Shown piece after piece: positions 54,521-60,130 of a stretch of DNA of 60,130 nucleotides; the first letter of the stretch is position 1, and each line of letters begins with the position of its first letter. Origin of the DNA: Lachnospira sp. (GTDB lineage Bacteria; Bacillota; Clostridia; Lachnospirales; Lachnospiraceae). Location of the stretch: positions 1 to 60,130 of the forward strand of contig JAGATQ010000001.1 in the NCBI GenBank assembly GCA_017621205.1, given 5' to 3'. Position numbers and translations under genes: made by a program. The notes under the pieces were generated by a model that did no database searches, had not been told where the DNA came from, and worked only from the letters and a program-made list of their open reading frames with translations.

Positions 54521-56101
54521 TTGAATAGGAATGGACGTGTAATAGATGCTTCTGATATTAATAACGTACTTGAACTTGGAAATAAACTTATTATTACAGG
54601 AACTGGAGGAATTGGGAAAAGTGTTATGATGAAACACTTTTTCTTAAATGTATTACAAAACACGCATTATGTACCTGTTTTAATTGAACTAAGAGGCTTA
54701 AACGAATTTGATGAAAAAAGCGTAAATCTTGTAGACTATATTTACAATATAATGGAAACACTAAAGTTTAGACTTGAGAGAAAATATTTTGATTATAGTT
54801 TAGAAACGGGGTGTTATGTTATATTGTTAGATGGTTATGACGAAGTAAAGAATGAATTGTCAAAGCAGGTTACAAGTCAAATATTTGCACTGAGTGAGAA
54901 ATATCCGGATAATCATTATATTCTTTCATCACGACCGCTAGAAGAATTTGTAGGCTGGAATCAATTCGAGGAATTGCATTCTAATTCTTTAACAAAGAGC
55001 CAAGCATTATCATTAATTAATAAGATAGAATATGAGCAGAAAATTAAGAAAAAATTTTATAAGGAATTAGATGAGTATTTATATGATAAATACAAAACTT
55101 TTGCGTCGAATCCTTTGTTGTTAACTATTATGCTTTTGACATTTGAAAATAGAGCGTCGATTCCCGATAAATTAAATGATTTTTTTGAGCAGGCGTTTAC
55201 AACACTCTTTCATACACATGATGCAACAAAGGGAGGATATAAAAGGGATATTCAGTCTAAATTGGGATATGAAGATTTTAAAGCGGTATTCTCTTATTTT
55301 TGTTTTAAATCATTTTTTAATTCTGATTATAAATTTTCGGAAAATAAAGTATTAGAATATATTGGAATGGCAAAGCATAAGGAGATAATTGAAACAAATT
55401 TCAACTCAATGGATTTCTTGACAGATTTAACTAATTCCGTGTGTATGTTGATTCATGAAGGTTTGGAATATAGATTTTCACATAGATCGTTTCAGGAGTA
55501 TTTTGCCGCATTATATACAACACAATTGGATGATTCTCAACAAAAGAGATTTTTAAAGCTATGGTTACAAAATAATAGTTATAGAACAACAAGTAACTAT
55601 TTAGACATGTTATATGAGTTACAGACTTCAAGATTTTTAAAAAATATTATAATTCCAGCAATTAGGGAATTGCAAGAATTATATAAAGAAAATGGAGAAT
55701 CAGAAGAGTGGTTATTGAATCTTATATATGAAGATGTGTGTGTAAGAAAATATGAAAATGGTAAAAAGGTATGTGCCGTCTCAATTAAAGAATTTTATTT
55801 TCACGATATGATAATGAGGGCTTGTAATATTGGCGGCTTGTTTAAGAATATAAAAGAAGAAAAGAAACAACGAAGTAGTGAGGAAGAAGCAAAGCTGATA
55901 AAAATTTTAGAAGAAGAATATGGGATAAATAAGGAAGTTAAATTTATTGAATTAAAGCAAAAAGGTTATATAAACGAAATGTTACAGTCATTGCATTGGA
56001 TAGTAGAACGCTACGAATTTGCAGTAAGTTATGTTGAATCTGTAGATAAAGATCCCATAGCTCGAAAAAAGAGGTTTACTTCTATGTTGGAGGAATTATA
56101 A
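54521..56101 (+). CDS. NACHT-domain NTPase (bacterial NLR-like), main part
   Basis: A STAND-type ATPase: Walker A GTGGIGKS (about residue 28), Walker B YVILLDGYDE, then the sensor stretch HYILSSRP and a winged-helix/ARC end with RFSHRSFQEYFAA, as in bacterial NACHT (bNACHT) antiphage proteins. The C-terminal 200 residues are helical and may sense a phage feature. The frame is open upstream to the sequence INFGYAYENYLTYAKTIHEK, so TTG 54521 is not the real start; translation would begin at 54273 and need a -1 shift. AT-rich codon use unlike guaA suggests horizontal gain. Confidence 0.82.
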   Translation: MNRNGRVIDASDINNVLELGNKLIITGTGGIGKSVMMKHFFLNVLQNTHYVPVLIELRGLNEFDEKSVNLVDYIYNIMETLKFRLERKYFDYSLETGCYVILLDGYDEVKNELSKQVTSQIFALSEKYPDNHYILSSRPLEEFVGWNQFEELHSNSLTKSQALSLINKIEYEQKIKKKFYKELDEYLYDKYKTFASNPLLLTIMLLTFENRASIPDKLNDFFEQAFTTLFHTHDATKGGYKRDIQSKLGYEDFKAVFSYFCFKSFFNSDYKFSENKVLEYIGMAKHKEIIETNFNSMDFLTDLTNSVCMLIHEGLEYRFSHRSFQEYFAALYTTQLDDSQQKRFLKLWLQNNSYRTTSNYLDMLYELQTSRFLKNIIIPAIRELQELYKENGESEEWLLNLIYEDVCVRKYENGKKVCAVSIKEFYFHDMIMRACNIGGLFKNIKEEKKQRSSEEEAKLIKILEEEYGINKEVKFIELKQKGYINEMLQSLHWIVERYEFAVSYVESVDKDPIARKKRFTSMLEEL

Positions 56102-56258
56102 ATTTGTGTATTATATTTAAAATAACTTAAAAACTAATGGCAACATTTTGGCAACAGAAAATCAGCAAGCCATAATAAATGATGTAATTGATGTAAAAAT
56201 AGGCGTGTATTTGCACAAAATTTAAACAAAAATAGTTAATAAAAATAAAGAACACGCC

Positions 56259-56270
56259 GAGTTCGAATAA
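56259..56270 (+). other. Partial duplicate of the guaA end (att-like)
   Basis: GAGTTCGAATAA resembles the last bases of guaA. It marks a possible right border of an islet holding only the NACHT gene. Between 56102 and 56258 nothing else is recognisable. Confidence 0.35.
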
Positions 56271-56280
56271 CGTACATTTG

Positions 56281-56324
56281 GACTGGAAAGTGCGTAAAAT
56301 CGGCACTTTTCAGTCTTTCTTTTT
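56281..56324 (+). terminator. Intrinsic terminator
   Basis: GACTGGAAAGTGC (56281-56293) pairs with GCACTTTTCAGTC (56303-56315), with one mismatch, followed by TTTCTTTTT. Confidence 0.8.
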
Positions 56325-56452
56325 GCTCCGTGAGATTGTTTTGAGATTGATATTGAAACACTTTCCACATATTCCACGAAAAGACAATCTAATTGAAATG
56401 CCTGTCGAACTGTGATAGTATTCCAATATGGAACCCATGACAGGGGTGGTAG

Positions 56453-56498
56453 CCTCCCGAGCCAATGACCGGCTTGCCAGAATACATAGGAAGGGAGG
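56453..56498 (+). promoter_or_regulatory. SD-masking pair before the holin-like toxin
   Basis: CCTCCC (56453-56458) is complementary to GGGAGG (56493-56498), the ribosome site of the toxin at 56507. Self-masking of this kind is typical of type I toxin mRNAs. Confidence 0.5.
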
Positions 56499-56506
56499 TG
56501 GCGTCA

Positions 56507-56632
56507 ATGACTGCTGTGGATATCATTTTGATATTTATAGGGATAATCGGCTTGCTGATTGCCTTTGGTAGCTTTGTTATAGCGTTGCTTGCCTTTCTCG
56601 ACAGAGACAAGGATCAAAAGCGAAAAAAATAA
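56507..56632 (+). CDS. Holin-like type I toxin candidate
   Basis: A 41-residue peptide with one hydrophobic helix (DIILIFIGIIGLLIAFGS and on to ALLAFL) and a charged tail (DRDKDQKRKK). It matches the form of the putative holin-like toxins (TxpA/BsrG/Hol_Tox kind) of Firmicutes, which depolarise the membrane and are silenced by an antisense RNA. The ribosome site AAGGGAGG is 8 bases before the ATG. Structured sequence follows (56635-56748). No antisense promoter could be pinned down. Confidence 0.65.
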   Translation: MTAVDIILIFIGIIGLLIAFGSFVIALLAFLDRDKDQKRKK

Positions 56633-56634
56633 TA

Positions 56635-56748
56635 CCCACCCTGTTGAGACCAGGATGGGCACCTCTCACTGAGAGGTAATAGCCTCGCTTGGGATACTCC
56701 ACCTTTGGAGTGGGGCTCCTATGGGGCATCTGTTACCAGCAGGTGCCC
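56635..56748. ncRNA. Structured region behind the toxin (possible antitoxin RNA or switch)
   Basis: Several stems compete. CCCACCCTG (56635-56643) can pair with CAGGATGGG (56651-56659), one mismatch. The same GGG can instead pair as GGGCACCT (56657-56664) with AGGTGCCC (56741-56748). ACCTCTC/GAGAGGT (56661-56677) and CTCCA/TGGAG (56697-56710) form local hairpins. No known riboswitch is recognised. Confidence 0.4.
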
Positions 56749-56785
56749 TTCCTTATGTTCAATATACCACAATCTATGTAGAGTT

Positions 56786-57079
56786 TCAAGTGCTTTCTTC
56801 TGGTGCTGGTGTCCGGCGGAACTGGTTTAGCCTGTCGGCCAGCTTTTGATCTTTGTCATGGTATAAGTGGGAATAGGTGTCAAAGGTTGTCTTTCCTGAT
56901 TCATGCCCCAGGCGGTCAGCTATTTCCAATGGGGTAAAACCGAGTTCTATGAGCATACTTACTATATATTCGTGAATATCATCATACAGAAAATTCGGAA
57001 TGGAGATACAGCGTTTTGCTTTGGGCGTCTTCGGTTCCAGAAACAGTTCCCCAGACCGCATTCCGGTATAAAACAGCAT
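56786..57079 (-). pseudogene. Tyrosine integrase remnant with internal deletions
   Basis: The frame holds three pieces of a Tn916/phage-type integrase joined in frame: LFYTGMRSGELF (with catalytic Arg I), EPKTPKAKRCISIPNFLYDD, and IELGFTPLEIADRLGHE to TFDTYSHLYHD (with the Tyr). The sections between, including the HxxR box, are missing, as is the whole N-terminal half. It cannot be active. Its presence behind guaA supports the idea of a decayed integrated element. Confidence 0.8.
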
Positions 57080-57214
57080 ATCACATGTTTTTTCCGTTTT
57101 TAAGGGTGTACTTATAAACTGGCATTATGTATCACCTCCGACCCAATTTTATTATTGCAAAACCGCACTGTAGTCTTTATAATAATCTACAATTGAATAT
57201 GGGGGATGATAAGA

Positions 57215-57667
57215 ATGAAATTTAAATATACTGATGGTGGCAACTCTGACTTTATTGAATTATGCCATTGCCTAGATGAATTTCTAAATGGACTTGTAGG
57301 TGGAGAAGAGAATCGTGCAGAATATATTCCATATAATCGTCTTGATGATATCCACAATGTAATTATTGCGTACGATGATGTTATTCCAGTAGGAAGTGCC
57401 AGTTTTAAAAAGTATGATGATGAATGTGCGGAAGTAAAGCGTGTTTTTGTTAAGCAGAAGTATAGAGGTAAAGGAATTTCAGACAAATTAATGGAATTGT
57501 TAGAGGGTGCTGCAAGGGAGCAGGGATATCGCTATTTGATTTTGGAATCTGGCGAACCGCTTGTTGCAGCAATGGCATTGTATAGAAAGATCGGATATGA
57601 AATCATTCCGAACTATGGTCCATATAAAGATATGCCTGATTCCATTTGTATGAAAAAGAAGTTGTAA
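57215..57667 (+). CDS. GNAT family N-acetyltransferase
   Basis: A 150-residue acetyl-CoA dependent transferase. Motif A is clear (EVKRVFVKQKYRGKGISDKLME, the Q/RxxGxG/A pyrophosphate loop), and the end YRKIGYEIIPNYGPY is typical of motif B. Substrate unknown. ATG 57215 is preferred over ATG 57206, which is too close to GGGGG (57201-57205). It follows the decayed element and starts a run of small accessory genes. Confidence 0.88.
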   Translation: MKFKYTDGGNSDFIELCHCLDEFLNGLVGGEENRAEYIPYNRLDDIHNVIIAYDDVIPVGSASFKKYDDECAEVKRVFVKQKYRGKGISDKLMELLEGAAREQGYRYLILESGEPLVAAMALYRKIGYEIIPNYGPYKDMPDSICMKKKL

Positions 57668-57722
57668 ATTTACAGTTTGTTTGATTGGGAAATCAAAAAT
57701 CTGGAGGTTAGATAGAAAAATA

Positions 57723-58220
57723 ATGAACAACAAAACAATAGACGTGAATTCTCTTTCTTTCGTAAGAGCAAAGAAAGAGAATATTGGTATAATGATTGAA
57801 ATAATTCATAGGTGTGTATTGGAAATCAATGCTGTGGATTATACACAAACTCAGGTGGAACATTTAGTTAAAAGTTTTTCCGAAGAATGGTTTGAAGACC
57901 TTATAAACACAAGGCATTATTATGAGGTCTGGTATCAAGGAATGCTCATCGCTTGTGGAGGTGTTAGTCGGGATTATAGTCAGGAAAGGCAAAGTTATCT
58001 AACTGCTATCTTTGTTAATCCTGATTTCAATAAGAAAGGGATCGGAAGAAAATTAGTGGAATTTCTTGAAACAGATGAATGGTGTCTGGATAGTAAATTG
58101 ATTGAAGTTCCATCTTCAAAAAGTTCTCATAAATTCTATTACAAATGTGGCTACCATTATCAAGATGAAACACTTGTTTTTAGAAATGATGGGACAGTGA
58201 TAATGTATAAAGAAAAGTAA
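57723..58220 (+). CDS. GNAT family N-acetyltransferase
   Basis: A second GNAT, 165 residues, not closely similar to the first. Acetyl-CoA loop FVNPDFNKKGIGRKLVEFLE; C-terminal FYYKCGYHYQDE. Substrate unknown. ATG 57723 is used, but its ribosome site GGAGG (57703-57707) is 15 bases away, so TTG 57681 or a weak site is possible. It begins 55 bases after the first GNAT. Confidence 0.85.
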   Translation: MNNKTIDVNSLSFVRAKKENIGIMIEIIHRCVLEINAVDYTQTQVEHLVKSFSEEWFEDLINTRHYYEVWYQGMLIACGGVSRDYSQERQSYLTAIFVNPDFNKKGIGRKLVEFLETDEWCLDSKLIEVPSSKSSHKFYYKCGYHYQDETLVFRNDGTVIMYKEK

Positions 58221-58283
58221 TATTTAACTTGCTGGAAAAATGAAGTAAGCAAAAAATTAAGAGTTTAATGGGAGGCTGAGGCA

Positions 58284-58607
58284 TTGCAGGAACAGAGGTT
58301 TACAGAGAAAGACTGGAAATTATTTAGAAGTAAGATTGCTGATTGGCAGGAATCTTTTATGGACAGGCTCAATAGAGAATACATAGCCATATTAAGTGAA
58401 GACGCTAATTCGTCAGACAAGTTTCGGAAATTGGATAAAAGAATCAAAGAAGACAGAAAGAAAGCAGGGGTTCAGGTGCGTATGAGCAGGTCGAATCTAA
58501 TTTGCAATATTATCTCACTGCTTAATGAGGGGGCAATTAGTTTTGAAGATTTAGAAGATTTTAGTGACGGATTAAAGGAGACCGTAGGTGCTTTTATTGA
58601 TAGATAG
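58284..58607 (+). CDS. Small helical protein of unknown function
   Basis: A 107-residue charged, all-helical protein (TEKDWKLFRSKIADWQESFM; IKEDRKKAGVQVRMSRSNL). No family recognised. The start is TTG 58284, with GGGAGG (58270-58275) 8 bases upstream. It stands between the GNAT and methyltransferase genes. Confidence 0.7.
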   Translation: MQEQRFTEKDWKLFRSKIADWQESFMDRLNREYIAILSEDANSSDKFRKLDKRIKEDRKKAGVQVRMSRSNLICNIISLLNEGAISFEDLEDFSDGLKETVGAFIDR

Positions 58608-58675
58608 GTTGGAATAAACGAGTTTATTGATTGGAATTCATTATTTCAAAATTTTTATATTGGAGGGAATCGTTA

Positions 58676-59353
58676 ATGGCTTTCAAATTAGACAGTGTTG
58701 TGCCTTGGGGCAGGAATCTTGAAGAATATAAATTGATGTTTGGACTGGATGACAGGGATATGACAAAGAAAATTGCAGGCTTTGGGGATGGTCCCGCCTG
58801 TTTTAACTGTGAAATGACAAATGCGGGCGGCAATGTTGTATCCTTTGATCCTATTTATCAGTTTTCCAAAGAGGAAATCGAAGAGCGTATCGAAGAAGTT
58901 CGGATTACAGTCATGCATCAAATGAGGGAAAATATGGACAATTACGTTTGGACACATATAAAAGATTTGGACGAGCTGGAGCATATCCGCATGTCAGCTA
59001 TGAAGAAATTTTTATCTGACTACAAGCAAGGTAAGAAAGAGGGAAGATATGTATTTCATGAGCTGCCAGCCCGATTGCCATATGAATCAGAAAGTTTTGA
59101 TATTGGCTTGAGTTCCCATTTTCTGTTGATGTATACATCTTTGGGGTATGATTTTCATATTCAGTCGATAACGGAGATGTTGAGAGTATGCAAAGAGGTC
59201 AGAATATTTCCGATTGTTGATTTGGATGCGAATAAGACAGATTTAATCAAAGATGTGATAGATTATTTTCAGAGGGACTACGACGCTACGATAGTTACAA
59301 CAGAGTATGAGTTCCAAAAGGGAGATAATAAACTGCTGATTATTAGAAAATAG
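58676..59353 (+). CDS. SAM-methyltransferase-like protein
   Basis: A 225-residue protein. GFGDGPACFNCEM near residue 36 replaces the usual motif I (GxGxG), VVSFDPIYQ gives the acidic strand end, and ESFDIGLSSHFLLMY resembles motif IV. It looks like a Rossmann-type methyltransferase, partly diverged. ATG 58676 has GGAGG upstream. Substrate unknown. Confidence 0.7.
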   Translation: MAFKLDSVVPWGRNLEEYKLMFGLDDRDMTKKIAGFGDGPACFNCEMTNAGGNVVSFDPIYQFSKEEIEERIEEVRITVMHQMRENMDNYVWTHIKDLDELEHIRMSAMKKFLSDYKQGKKEGRYVFHELPARLPYESESFDIGLSSHFLLMYTSLGYDFHIQSITEMLRVCKEVRIFPIVDLDANKTDLIKDVIDYFQRDYDATIVTTEYEFQKGDNKLLIIRK

Positions 59354-59378
59354 AAACGAATTTTTGGAGTGGATATAC

Positions 59379-60122
59379 ATGGAATGGAATTCATCATTAT
59401 ATGATAAAAAACATGACTTTGTAGCGGAATATGGAAAGGGCTTATTAGAGTTTGTCTCTCAAAATGCGAAACAGTCAATATTGGATTTGGGTTGTGGAAC
59501 AGGTACCTTGACTGCTCAATTGGCTGAATTGTGTAGTAAAATTGTAGGTGTTGATGGTTCGGAAAACATGATAGATAAAGCGAAAGAAGAATTTAGCAAT
59601 ATAGAATTTAAGGTATGTGATGCACTTGCTCTGCCTTTTGAAAAGGAATTTGATGTTGTTTTTTCCAATGCCGTATTTCACTGGATTAGTGACCACGATG
59701 CTTTGCTGAAAAATATACATAAGGCTTTGAAACCGCAGGGAGTATTGGTGTGCGAGTTTGGTGCAAGTGGAAATATTGCAACGATAGAAAATGCTTTTGC
59801 AGAGGCTTGTAACAGTCAGGGATGTGGCTATGAGGCTAAATTCAATTTTCCTACGGCAGAGGATTTCGGTGAATTGTTAAAGAAGCATGGATTTGTTATT
59901 GACAGGATTTATGAATATGACCGACCAACTGTATTAAAGGACGGAGAGCAAGGATTAGTGAATTGGATGAAACAATTCTTTGCCTCTGAATTGGAAGTGA
60001 TGTCGGAACATGTACAAGCTATGGTTCTTGAGAAAGTGGAAGGATTGACAAGAGAAACTTTATGGAATGGAGAAGAATGGGTTGCCGATTATCGAAGATT
60101 AAGAGCAATCGCACATATATAG
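59379..60122 (+). CDS. Class I SAM-dependent methyltransferase
   Basis: A 247-residue enzyme like trans-aconitate methyltransferase (Tam). Motif I SILDLGCGTGTLTAQL, VGVDGSENM acidic loop, and motif IV FDVVFSNAVFHWISDHDALL, all intact. ATG 59379 has GGAG 9 bases upstream; TTG 59364 is an alternative. It lies 25 bases after the preceding methyltransferase-like gene. The window ends 8 bases after its stop. Confidence 0.9.
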   Translation: MEWNSSLYDKKHDFVAEYGKGLLEFVSQNAKQSILDLGCGTGTLTAQLAELCSKIVGVDGSENMIDKAKEEFSNIEFKVCDALALPFEKEFDVVFSNAVFHWISDHDALLKNIHKALKPQGVLVCEFGASGNIATIENAFAEACNSQGCGYEAKFNFPTAEDFGELLKKHGFVIDRIYEYDRPTVLKDGEQGLVNWMKQFFASELEVMSEHVQAMVLEKVEGLTRETLWNGEEWVADYRRLRAIAHI

Positions 60123-60130
60123 TTGTTTTC

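Noticed and set aside
56102..56258. A hidden gene between the NACHT gene and the att-like repeat
   Set aside because: Stops occur in all frames and no SD with start is present.

Overview
The window looks like a chromosomal segment of a low-GC Gram-positive anaerobe of the class Clostridia, most likely a gut-type Lachnospiraceae (Roseburia/Eubacterium/Butyrivibrio relatives). This rests on gene content and order (hprK next to a ROK glucokinase; murB-rapZ-whiA-crh; ftsEX followed by an M23 hydrolase and a Ctp protease; a lone MsmK-type ATPase next to a PucR/CdaR-type regulator), strong AGGAGG ribosome binding sites, frequent TTG/GTG starts, and protein style. Species cannot be fixed from this sequence.

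Layout. 1-440: a tRNA array (Gly 3' end, Arg, His, Gln, Lys) closed by a terminator. 535-9320: mixed housekeeping and signalling: a membrane diguanylate cyclase, a lipoprotein, a LOG-family protein, a three-gene cluster (acyl carrier protein, unknown protein, phosphopantetheinyl transferase), a soluble chemotaxis protein fused to a PilZ domain, and CvfB; tRNA-Leu and tRNA-Gln lie on the minus strand. 9320-31060: core genes (ridA, CPBP protease, pyrG, ftsH-uvrC, hprK-glk, murB-rapZ-whiA-crh, tRNA-Thr, ung, an SDR, an LCP/LytR_C-like protein, yitT-like, msmK). 31273-36985: PucR-type regulator, then the cell-division/wall set ftsE-ftsX-M23 hydrolase-S41 protease. 37001-41590 (minus): a compact operon of a leucine-rich surface protein, a REC-LytTR-FHA protein, an FHA protein and a PASTA Ser/Thr kinase. 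41841-44962: an accessory block with two related GTPases, a 46-residue zinc-ribbon protein and a secreted Ig-like protein. 45374-46309: a broken DUF1016 nuclease gene. 46322-54121: uvrB, uvrA, a lipid kinase and guaA. 54122-57120: an islet behind guaA with a frameshifted NACHT NTPase, a holin-like type I toxin candidate and an internally deleted integrase. 57215-60122: small accessory genes (two GNATs, an unknown protein, two methyltransferases).

How genes may work together. HprK with a Crh-like HPr (Glu in place of His15, Ser46 kept) and glucokinase points to Ser-P-dependent carbon control. FtsEX, the coiled-coil M23 protein and the Ctp protease fit septal hydrolase control. The GGDEF protein and MCP-PilZ fusion suggest c-di-GMP input into chemotaxis. 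UvrA, UvrB, UvrC and Ung are all present, and a LexA-like site sits upstream of the uvrB block, separated from it by the broken DUF1016 gene.

Two families of dispersed palindromic repeats occur, each as two inverted copies within the window. The best candidates for undescribed systems are the twin-GTPase/zinc-ribbon cluster, the kinase/FHA/REC-LytTR-FHA/LRR operon, the ACP mini-cluster, and the NACHT gene with an apparent -1 frameshift.
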